This document shows, in pieces, positions 1 to 5,540 of a stretch of DNA of 10,652 nt (position 1 is its first letter; each line of letters begins with the position of its first letter). A program made the translations under genes and the position numbers. Below the pieces are notes generated by a model. It had not been told where the DNA came from, ran no database searches, and was given only the letters and a program-made list of their open reading frames with translations. The stretch spans positions 1-10,652 of the forward strand of contig CAYVUV010000219.1 in NCBI GenBank assembly GCA_964455095.1, read 5' to 3'. The DNA comes from CAYVUV01 sp964455095. GTDB lineage: Bacteria; Desulfobacterota; Binatia; HRBIN30; CADEER01.

Positions 1-43
1 GTGTGGCCGCGATCCGTCGCCGCTTCGCGTAAGAACTCCGGTT

Positions 44-205
44 CCCTCTCCCGGATGGGAGAGGACTAGGTGAGGGGGATTCCATGAGGCTCTTCCACAG
101 CCCCTTGTCGGTCGCGCACCTGAGGTTTCGAATGACTGCACTGCGGGCAGAGGTTGGCAGAGCGTTCAATCCCCCTCACCCAACCCTCTCCCATCCGGGA
201 GAGGG
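44..205. repeat. Inverted pair of 38-bp palindromic intergenic repeats
   Basis: Two copies of one 38-bp unit, at 44-81 and 168-205, lie in opposite orientation; by eye they differ at 3 of 38 positions. Each unit has a 7-bp stem, CTCTCCC/GGGAGAG with loop GGAT, followed by a purine-rich GGTGAGGGGGATT tail; the two tails face each other across an 86-bp spacer. Related units recur at 5093-5433. The look is that of REP-like elements found between genes in many GC-rich bacteria. A weak 9-base direct repeat GAACTCCGG (33-41 and 230-238) brackets the pair but does not sit at symmetric distances, so a target-site duplication is not established. Confidence 0.8.
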
Positions 206-303
206 CCCAGAGTGCTCGGGCGAGGGCAGGAACTCCGGCCTACGTCGCGCAACCACCCACACGAACCCACGAAAACCGCACTTCATGATGACTCCGCATC
301 CGC

Positions 304-346
304 TCACCCTGAGCCCGTCGAAGGGTCGCGCTGAGTTTGTCGAAAC
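304..346. repeat. Tandem CTGAG-N-GTCGAA repeat before selB
   Basis: Two degenerate units stand head to tail: CACCCTGAGCCCGTCGAAGG (305-324) and then GCGCTGAGTTTGTCGAAAC (328-346). Both carry the CTGAG....GTCGAA core of a widespread bacterial intergenic repeat (recognised from memory). A short T run (354-361) follows, 23 bp before the selB start. No clear promoter or ribosome-binding site is visible between this repeat and selB. Confidence 0.55.
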
Positions 347-383
347 GCTCTGGGTTTTTTTGACGAGCTGCTAGCCAACCCCC

Positions 384-2309
384 ATGCACGCCATCCTCGG
401 CACCGCCGGCCACATCGACCACGGCAAGACCGCGCTGATCAAGGCCCTGACCGGCATCGAGACCGACCGTCTCAAGGAAGAGCGCGAACGCGGCATCTCG
501 ATCGATCTCGGCTTCGCCCATTTCGACGCCGGCGGCGGCGACGCGGTCGGCGTCGTCGACGTCCCGGGACACGAGCGCTTCATTCGCAACATGCTCGCCG
601 GCGCGCACGGCATCGACCTGGTGCTGTTGGTGGTCGCCGCCGACGACGGCGTCATGCCGCAGACCGAGGAGCACCTCGACATCCTGCATCTGCTCGGCGC
701 GCGCCGCGGTATCGTCGCGCTGACCAAGGTCGACCTGGTCGAGCCATCGCGCCGCACCGACGTGCGCGAGGAGATCGAGATCCTCCTCGCCGGCACTGGC
801 CTCGAGGGCGCGCCGGTGCACGAGGTCTCAGTGGTCACCGGCGAGGACATCGAAGCGCTCCGCGCCGCCATCCAGACGGCACTGGCCGGCTTCACCCGCC
901 CGGCGCCGGCCGGTTGCTTCCGTCTGCCGGTCGACCGCGCCTTCGTCATGCACGGGCACGGCATTGTCGTGACCGGCACGGCCACCGCCGGAGCTATCGA
1001 AGTCGGCGCGGGGGTGCGCATGCTGCCGGGCGGGCGCGAGGCGCGCGTGCGCTCCGTGCAGGTGCACGGCCAGACGGTGGAGCGGGCCGCCTTCGGTCAG
1101 CGCGTCGCCCTCAACCTGGGCGGTGTCGAGCGCGACGAGGTGCGGCGCGGACACATCGTCTGCGACCCGGCGCTCGAGCGCGTCACCGATCGCTTCGACG
1201 CCGCGGTCGAGCTGCGCCCCGCGGCGCGGCGCCCGCTGCCGACGCACAGCGCCGTACGGGTCTATCTCGGCACGGCGGAAGTGATGGGCAAGATCGTCTG
1301 GCTCGACGGCCGCGCCGCGTTGGCGCCGAAGGAGCACGCGTTCGCCCAGCTCGTGCTGCGCGAGCCGATCGCCGCGTTCGGCGGCGACCGCTTCATCCTG
1401 CGCGATCAGACCGCGCGCGCCACCATCGGCGGCGGGGTTGTTCTTTATCCGTTTGCGCCGCGGCCGCAGCGGCGACCGGACCCGCGCCTGGCGCGGCTCG
1501 CGGCACTGCAGGCCGCCGACACGCCGCTGGCGCGGCTCGACGCGTTGCTCGCCTTGGACGACGCCTTTGCCGTCTCGCCGCACGATCTCGCCGCGGCGGC
1601 CAACCTGCGCATCGACGACGTGCGCAAACAGCTGGCGCGCCATGCCGGCCTGCGGCCGCTGCCCGACGCCGCACACGCCGAGGCTTACACCACCGCCGAG
1701 AAGTGGGCGCAGCTGCGCACCGCCGTCGGCGCGATGTTGGCAGCCTTCCATTCCGACAAGCCGCGCGAACCCGGCATGGAGATGGAATCGCTGCGCTCGC
1801 AGCTCGCCGCCGATCTGTCGCCGAAGGTGTTTCGCGCCGTGGTCGCGCAGCTGGAAAGCGAGCGCGTCCTGGTGCGGCAGGACAGTATCGTTCGCCTGCC
1901 CGCGCACCAGGTCGGGCTCGGGCAAGCCGAAGAGGCACTGGCCGAACGCCTCGAGCAGGTACTGGAAAAGGCCGGGCTCACGCCGCCCGACGTGCGATTG
2001 CTCGCGGCCGAGCTCGGCGCCGCGCCGCCGCAGTTGCAGGCTCTGCTCGTCCAGCTCGAGCGCGCCGGCCGCGTCGTGCGCGTCTCGCCCGAGCTCTACT
2101 TCGCCCCGGCCGCCGTCGAGCAGGCGCGCCAGCTCATCCGCCGACACGCCGCCGTCCACGGCGACATCACCGCCGCCGCCTTCCGCGACCTGCTCAACGC
2201 CAGCCGCAAGTTCAGCATCGCCCTGCTCGACTACTTCGACCGCACCCGCTTCACCCTGCGCCTCGGCGACGTGCGCAAGCTGCGCGAGGTGCCCAAGACC
2301 TCGGCGTAA
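384..2309 (+). CDS. selB: Selenocysteine-specific translation elongation factor SelB
   Basis: SelB delivers Sec-tRNA(Sec) to ribosomes stalled at a UGA followed by a SECIS hairpin. The 641-residue product is slightly longer than E. coli SelB (614). The N-terminal GTPase shows G1 GHIDHGKT (9-16), switch I ERERGISIDLGFA (about 33-45; most homologues have Thr rather than Ser at 39), G3 DVPGHERF (59-66) and G4 TKVD (114-117). EF-Tu-like beta domains follow to about residue 350, then winged-helix repeats to the end. The last begins at RKFSIALLDYF (608) and carries the GDVRKLR motif typical of SelB domain IV, which binds SECIS RNA. The ATG at 384 directly starts the GTPase strand, so little leader is possible. 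No selA, selC or selD lies in the window, and no in-frame-UGA selenoprotein was recognised. Possession of selB implies a Sec-decoding organism. Confidence 0.97.
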   Translation: MHAILGTAGHIDHGKTALIKALTGIETDRLKEERERGISIDLGFAHFDAGGGDAVGVVDVPGHERFIRNMLAGAHGIDLVLLVVAADDGVMPQTEEHLDILHLLGARRGIVALTKVDLVEPSRRTDVREEIEILLAGTGLEGAPVHEVSVVTGEDIEALRAAIQTALAGFTRPAPAGCFRLPVDRAFVMHGHGIVVTGTATAGAIEVGAGVRMLPGGREARVRSVQVHGQTVERAAFGQRVALNLGGVERDEVRRGHIVCDPALERVTDRFDAAVELRPAARRPLPTHSAVRVYLGTAEVMGKIVWLDGRAALAPKEHAFAQLVLREPIAAFGGDRFILRDQTARATIGGGVVLYPFAPRPQRRPDPRLARLAALQAADTPLARLDALLALDDAFAVSPHDLAAAANLRIDDVRKQLARHAGLRPLPDAAHAEAYTTAEKWAQLRTAVGAMLAAFHSDKPREPGMEMESLRSQLAADLSPKVFRAVVAQLESERVLVRQDSIVRLPAHQVGLGQAEEALAERLEQVLEKAGLTPPDVRLLAAELGAAPPQLQALLVQLERAGRVVRVSPELYFAPAAVEQARQLIRRHAAVHGDITAAAFRDLLNASRKFSIALLDYFDRTRFTLRLGDVRKLREVPKTSA

Positions 2310-2342
2310 ATCGGCGCGATTTGCTTGCGAGCTTCTTGGGTC

Positions 2343-2372
2343 AGGCCGACTGCAAGTGCTACAAGGCCGACT
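2343..2372. promoter_or_regulatory. Paired 9-bp direct repeats upstream of the mini-ORF/DUF1499 unit
   Basis: AGGCCGACT occurs at 2343-2351 and again at 2364-2372, a 21-bp start-to-start spacing, or two helical turns. Similarity runs a little further (AGGCCGACTsCA). The pair lies in the 104-bp gap between selB and the downstream mini-ORF. It could be a binding site for a dimeric regulator or a chance repeat; no convincing promoter boxes accompany it. Confidence 0.25.
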
Positions 2373-2413
2373 CCAGACACGACCGCTCGCGAACCAATAC
2401 GGAGGGGAGAGCC

Positions 2414-2494
2414 ATGACGTTCATCAAACCTTCGACCACGTGCAAGACGTCGCGCCGGCGCCGTAAGGCCGCCGCGATCGCGGGGCGACTGTAA
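2414..2494 (+). CDS. 26-residue basic mini-ORF, translationally coupled to DUF1499 gene
   Basis: This short frame has the best ribosome-binding site in its neighbourhood: GGAGGGGAGA at 2401-2410 ends three bases before the ATG. Its stop TAA (2492-2494) overlaps the ATG of the next gene by one base (TAATG), the classic arrangement for translational coupling. The peptide begins MTFIKPSTTCK, carries an RRRRK cluster near the middle and ends AAAIAGRL. It has no signal peptide and matches no family I recognise. It is in a different frame from the DUF1499 gene, so it is not simply a longer start for that protein. It may be a real micropeptide or a leader whose only role is to bring ribosomes to the downstream start. 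Confidence 0.5.
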   Translation: MTFIKPSTTCKTSRRRRKAAAIAGRL

Positions 2495-3195
2495 TGGCGT
2501 CGCTCGCGATTTGGCTCGGGCGCATAGCGATAGTGGGCTTTCTCGTTGGCCCGCTGCTGGCCTATCTGGGGGTCCTGCCGCCGATCGGCGGCTTCGCCAT
2601 CTTCGGGGTCGGCGTGCTGTGCAGCCTGCTCGGAACGATCATCGGGTTGATCGCGCTGCTGCGGGGTCCGGCCAGCAGTCGCGGCGCCGTGCTGAGCGGC
2701 TTCGTCCCGGCGCTCGCCGTGCTCGTCGTCACCGCGTTCCTCGCCAGCCGAGGCGGCAACGTGCCGCGTATCAACGACATCACCACCGATACGGCCAACC
2801 CGCCGCAGTTCGTGCACGCGCTGACGCTGCCGGGCAACCAGGACCGCGACATGGCGTATCCCGGCGAGTCGTTCGCCAGCCAGCAGCAGGCCGGCTATCC
2901 CGACCTCGCCCCACTACGCCTCAAGCAGCCGCCCGACGAGGCCTTCTCGCGCGCCCAGCTCGCGGCGCGCAGCATGCCGGGCTGGACGATCACGCGCGAG
3001 GACAGCGCGGCGCACGCCATCGAGGGCACCGAGACCAGCAACCTGTTCCGCTTCGTCGACGACTTCGTCATCGAAGTGCGCCCCGCCGACGGCGGCAGCG
3101 TCGTGCAGATGCGCTCGAAGTCGCGCGTCGGCAAGGGCGACGTCGGCGCCAACGCCAAACGCATCAAAGCCTACTTCGCGAAGCTGGGCAGCTGA
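2494..3195 (+). CDS. DUF1499 family membrane protein
   Basis: The 233-residue product has three predicted membrane helices at about residues 5-25, 33-57 and 65-84, and then a soluble domain (about 90-232) of the DUF1499 type. Recognisable features of that domain are VPRINDITTDTANPPQF at its beginning, a central MPGWTI, and a conserved end with LFRFVDDFVIEVRP, followed by MRSKSRVGKGDVGANAKRI. The function of DUF1499 proteins is not established. The start is fixed by the TAATG overlap with the mini-ORF, which seems to supply the ribosome-binding site, since nothing purine-rich lies directly upstream. The gene could be cotranscribed with selB, but the 104-bp gap before the mini-ORF makes a separate transcript equally possible. 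It converges on the LLM oxidoreductase gene. Confidence 0.88.
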   Translation: MASLAIWLGRIAIVGFLVGPLLAYLGVLPPIGGFAIFGVGVLCSLLGTIIGLIALLRGPASSRGAVLSGFVPALAVLVVTAFLASRGGNVPRINDITTDTANPPQFVHALTLPGNQDRDMAYPGESFASQQQAGYPDLAPLRLKQPPDEAFSRAQLAARSMPGWTITREDSAAHAIEGTETSNLFRFVDDFVIEVRPADGGSVVQMRSKSRVGKGDVGANAKRIKAYFAKLGS

Positions 3196-3203
3196 GTCGA
3201 AGG

Positions 3204-3225
3204 CGGGTGCCGAGCTCGGCACCCG
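3204..3225. terminator. Perfect palindrome between convergent genes, probable bidirectional terminator
   Basis: A 22-bp perfect palindrome (11-bp arm CGGGTGCCGAG) sits 8 bp after the DUF1499 stop and 7 bp before the end of the convergent LLM gene. As RNA it would fold as a 9-bp GC-rich stem with a 4-base loop from either strand. There is no good T tract on either side, so it is not a textbook intrinsic terminator. Position and symmetry favour transcript-end formation for both genes. Confidence 0.55.
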
Positions 3226-3232
3226 TCCCAGT

Positions 3233-4150
3233 TCAATCAAACGCGGGCATCACCCGTTCGGCAAATAGCCGCGCCGGTTCGCGGATGTCGCGGCCGAAGA
3301 ACTCGATGATCAGCAGGCCGCAGCCCAGCTCGCCGAGGCTTTCAATGCGTTCAATGCACTGCTCGGGCGTGCCGGCGATCCCCGCGCCCATGTGCCCGCC
3401 GTAGATCCGCTGCGCCTTTTCCTTCTTCGCCTGCGCATCGGCTTCGTCGAAACCGATGACCACCATCGTCTGCTGCGAGACCAGCAGCGTGCCCGGATTG
3501 CGGTCGAGCGCGCGGCAGTGGCGGCGCAGCACTTCGATCTTGTCGCCCAACTGATCGAGGTGGACGGCGAGGTTGTTCCAGATGTCGGCGTGCTTGGCGA
3601 CCAGGCGCAGCAGCACCTGCTCGCCACCGCCGCCGATCAGCAGCGGTGGTTGGCGCGCCGGCTTGGGCTCGCAGTAGACGGCGTCGGTGTGGAAGTGGCG
3701 GCCGTTGAACGTCACCTGCTCCTCGCGCCACATGCGGCGCAGCAGCTCGGCCGCCTCGTCGAGCTGCTGTAGGCGTTCGGTGACGGACGGGAAGTCCATG
3801 CCGTAGCCGCGGAACTCGCCTTCGAACCAACCGCCACCGATGCCGACGATCAGCCGCCCGCCGCTGATCTGGTCGAGGGTCGCCGCCATCTTCGCCAGCA
3901 GCGCCGGATTGCGGAAGCCGACCGGCGTGACCAGCGTGCCGAGCTCGACGCGCGAGGTCACCGCCGCGACGGCGGCCAATGCCGTCCACGCCTCCATGAT
4001 CGGAATCGACGGCGCCGGAATGCCGTACAGATGGTCGTTGAACCACACCGAGTGGAAACCCAGCCGTTCGATCTCCTCGGCCGCCGTCCGCGTCTCGTGC
4101 CAGCTGCGCTTGATCTGCGGCAGCATCACCCCGAACTGCATGCTCGCCAT
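3233..4150 (-). CDS. LLM-class flavin/F420-dependent oxidoreductase
   Basis: The 305-residue product is a luciferase-like TIM-barrel protein. It opens MASMQFGVMLPQ, then shows GFHSVWFNDHL, the signature RVELGTLVTPVGFRNPALLAK and ATLDQISGGRLIVGIGGGW, and later the PLLIGGGGEQ and ADIWNN elements typical of the group often annotated as F420-dependent. The reaction and substrate cannot be told from sequence; FMN use is an alternative to F420. The frame is open as far as 4336, but that extension would overlap the thiD coding sequence and has no family similarity. ATG at 4150, preceded by a G-rich run on the minus strand, is therefore preferred (ATG at 4141 is a second choice). It lies 70 bp downstream of thiD on the same strand and may be its operon partner. 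Confidence 0.9.
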   Translation of the reverse strand: MASMQFGVMLPQIKRSWHETRTAAEEIERLGFHSVWFNDHLYGIPAPSIPIMEAWTALAAVAAVTSRVELGTLVTPVGFRNPALLAKMAATLDQISGGRLIVGIGGGWFEGEFRGYGMDFPSVTERLQQLDEAAELLRRMWREEQVTFNGRHFHTDAVYCEPKPARQPPLLIGGGGEQVLLRLVAKHADIWNNLAVHLDQLGDKIEVLRRHCRALDRNPGTLLVSQQTMVVIGFDEADAQAKKEKAQRIYGGHMGAGIAGTPEQCIERIESLGELGCGLLIIEFFGRDIREPARLFAERVMPAFD

Positions 4151-4220
4151 ACGCCCCCCAGGCCTATCTAGAATGACTCCCCCGCGCCGCTGCGCGCGAT
4201 CGGTGCGCCCGTGGATAGAC

Positions 4221-5024
4221 TCATTCCTCGCTGAGGTCCAGCCACGCGAGCGGATTGGCCGGCCCGTCGCCGCCGCCGAGCGGCAGGCCGGCGGCGATGG
4301 CCGCGCAGATGAACCGTTTGGCCCGCTGCACGGCATCGAGCAGCGGACGCCCCTGCGCCAGCCCGGCCGTCAGCGCCGCCGCCAGCATGCAGCCCGTGCC
4401 GTGCGTGTGCCGCACCGACAGGCGCGGCGCGCGCAGCTCGTGCAACGCATGTCCATCGTGCAGCACATCGACGGCCTCGGCGTCACTCGTGAGATGTCCG
4501 CCCTTCACCAGCGCGGCGCGCGCGCCGAGCGCGACCAGGCGACTCGCCGCCTCGCGCAGATCGGCCAGCGAGGTCACCGGCATGTCGAGCAGCGCGGCCG
4601 CTTCGGGCGCGTTCGGCGTCACCACGCTGGCCAACGGCAGCAGCTCGTCGCGCAGCGCCGCGCGCGCGTCGGCTTCGAGCAGCGCCGCGCCGCTCTGCGC
4701 CACCATCACCGGATCGACGACCAGCGGCGCGATGCGGTGGGCGCGCACCGCGGCGGCGACGGCGGCGATGATGGCGCGGTTGGCCAGCATGCCGGTCTTC
4801 GCCGCGTCGATGCCGATATCGCTCGCCACCGCGTCGATCTGCGCGCGCACGAAATCCGGCGGCACGGGCATGATGCCCGTGACACCGCGCGTGTTCTGCG
4901 CCGTCAGCGCCGTGATCGCGCTCATGCCGTAGACGCGGAAGACGGTGAACGTCTTGAGATCGGCCTGGATGCCGGCCCCGCCGCTGCTGTCCGATCCGGC
5001 AATGGTGAGCGCGCGCGCGATCAT
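4221..5024 (-). CDS. thiD: Hydroxymethylpyrimidine/phosphomethylpyrimidine kinase ThiD
   Basis: ThiD phosphorylates HMP and HMP-P to HMP-PP, the pyrimidine half of thiamine, in the cytosol. The 267-residue product, nearly the length of E. coli ThiD (266), belongs to the ribokinase-like fold. It shows ALTIAGSDSSGGAGIQADLK at the start (substrate pocket), TGMLAN, VVDPVMVAQSG, VVTPNAPEAAALL, ALVKGGH, and the ATP/anion-hole motif HGTGC ending at Cys212, the family's catalytic loop. The start is placed at ATG 5024 because the family begins a few residues before ALTIAGSDS; a longer in-frame start at 5066 would add an unconserved leader. No other thiamine gene (thiC, thiE, thiG) is present, so it seems to be a stand-alone thi locus. 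No THI-box riboswitch could be recognised upstream. Confidence 0.95.
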   Translation of the reverse strand: MIARALTIAGSDSSGGAGIQADLKTFTVFRVYGMSAITALTAQNTRGVTGIMPVPPDFVRAQIDAVASDIGIDAAKTGMLANRAIIAAVAAAVRAHRIAPLVVDPVMVAQSGAALLEADARAALRDELLPLASVVTPNAPEAAALLDMPVTSLADLREAASRLVALGARAALVKGGHLTSDAEAVDVLHDGHALHELRAPRLSVRHTHGTGCMLAAALTAGLAQGRPLLDAVQRAKRFICAAIAAGLPLGGGDGPANPLAWLDLSEE

Positions 5025-5092
5025 CGCCGCCACTCTAGCCTCGATCGGGCGGAAACTGCGAACCACGGATGCGCGCGCACCAAGTTGAGGTT

Positions 5093-5430
5093 CCTCTCCC
5101 TCCGGGAGAGGTAAGGTGAGGGGATGAAATGATGGCTTCGACCACTGCTTCGTTGCAGAGTTTGTTCGATCTCCTCACCTGGCCTCTCCAGGAGGGGGCT
5201 TTGCACACAAAGTCACCGTTGAACGGCGCTCTGGTCGGAGTCGGGGTCGGAATCGGTATCGGAATCGAGGGCAAACGAAATGAATTGCAGCCTGTGTCGA
5301 TGCCATCCGCTAGGAACCGCGGAATCCCTGGGACAGGAATCGATTCCGATGCCGATAGCGATTCCGACCCCGACGGGAGAGGCACGATCGGCGACGAAAG
5401 GTTTGGGTGCAAAGCCCCCGGAGGGAGAGG
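5093..5430. repeat. Three further units of the palindromic intergenic repeat
   Basis: Unit A (5093-5125) has the CTCTCCC-TCC-GGGAGAG hairpin followed by an AGGTGAGGGGAT tail, as in the copies at 44-205. Unit B (about 5169-5206) is an opposite-orientation, more degenerate copy ending GGGGGCTTTGCAC. Unit C (5407-5430, reverse complemented) combines the CCTCTCCCTCCGG start of A with the GGGGGCTTTGCAC end of B; it matches B in about 20 of 24 positions. The alternating orientations mean B and C can pair with each other across 200 bp. Confidence 0.7.
5240..5374. repeat. Hexamer-type inverted repeat (GGAATC/GGGGTC units)
   Basis: The left arm, 5240-5268, is built from GTCGGG, GTCGGA and ATCGGT-like hexamers. 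The reverse complement of 5341-5374 repeats it: 16 bases match exactly (GTCGGGGTCGGAATCG), then one mismatch, then a match interrupted by one extra hexamer (CATCGG) in the right arm. A 72-bp spacer separates the arms. A one-unit length difference is what slippage in a hexanucleotide repeat would give. The pair is nested inside the B/C palindromic repeat pair, so 5183-5430 can fold as one long interrupted hairpin. Confidence 0.7.
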
Positions 5431-5449
5431 AACCAGAAGGACCACAGCA

Positions 5450-5466
5450 GGTCATCTCAGATGACC
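5450..5466. promoter_or_regulatory. Perfect 17-bp palindrome upstream of the transporter, candidate operator
   Basis: GGTCATCT-C-AGATGACC is a perfect 8-bp inverted repeat around one central base, 74 bp before the GTG of the GPH transporter. It is short, uninterrupted and of the size of dimeric HTH regulator sites; GTCATC...GATGAC-like half sites are known for several GntR-family regulators (inference only). It is too short and lacks the T tract for a terminator. The XRE regulator downstream of the transporter is one possible ligand, but its own upstream region shows no copy of this site. Confidence 0.5.
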
Positions 5467-5540
5467 GTTCGACACGCCGGCTCGACCGCTGCCGTGGAAC
5501 GGCGCTCGCATCACCTCGTGGAGAACACTAGAAGGAGCGC

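Larger units (their letters stand above)
1..383. other. Repeat-rich intergenic region upstream of selB
   Basis: No convincing gene is present. Open frames here (for example 84-374 on +) run through the palindromic repeats and translate to the low-complexity PHPTLS-type peptides that such repeats give. No tRNA cloverleaf, in particular no tRNA-Sec (selC), could be seen. The content is the inverted repeat pair and the tandem CTGAG repeat described separately. Confidence 0.6.
5216..5507. repeat. 16-bp direct repeat flanking the nested inverted repeats
   Basis: CCGTTGAACGGCGCTC at 5216-5231 and CCGTGGAACGGCGCTC at 5492-5507 differ at one position. The two copies bracket the hexamer inverted repeat, repeat unit C and the 17-bp palindrome. 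They may mark the ends of an inserted or duplicated segment, although a 16-bp target duplication would be unusually long. Chance is unlikely for 15 of 16 bases in so short an interval, but GC-rich bias should be allowed for. Confidence 0.5.
5025..5540. other. Divergent intergenic region with nested inverted repeats
   Basis: The 516 bp between thiD (leftward) and the transporter (rightward) contain no convincing gene. Open frames here run through the repeats on both strands. The content is palindromic repeat units (5093-5433), a hexamer inverted repeat (5240-5374), a 16-bp direct repeat and a 17-bp palindrome, each listed separately. Promoters for both flanking genes should be here, but none could be named with confidence. 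Confidence 0.6.

Noticed and set aside
33..238. GAACTCCGG direct repeats as a target-site duplication of a transposed element
   Set aside because: The copies lie at unequal distances from the inverted repeats (2 bp and 24 bp), unlike a true insertion footprint.
84..374. 96-codon open frame on + upstream of selB
   Set aside because: It reads through the palindromic and tandem intergenic repeats, gives a PHPTLS-type low-complexity peptide and has no ribosome-binding site.
828..2159. 443-codon open frame on the minus strand inside selB
   Set aside because: It is antisense to a clear SelB with intact motifs; long antisense frames are expected at about 70% GC, and the peptide is Arg/Gly/Ala-rich with no family pattern.
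2308..2322. AAATCG-GCG-CGATTT hairpin at the selB stop codon as a terminator
   Set aside because: The stem is only 6 bp, half AT, overlaps the stop codon and lacks a T tract, so termination is not supported.
4151..4336. N-terminal extension of the LLM oxidoreductase to 4336
   Set aside because: It would overlap the end of thiD on the same strand and adds about 62 residues with no similarity to LLM proteins.
5093..5433. CRISPR array
   Set aside because: The repeated units alternate in orientation, vary in length and sequence, and have irregular spacing; there are no cas genes.
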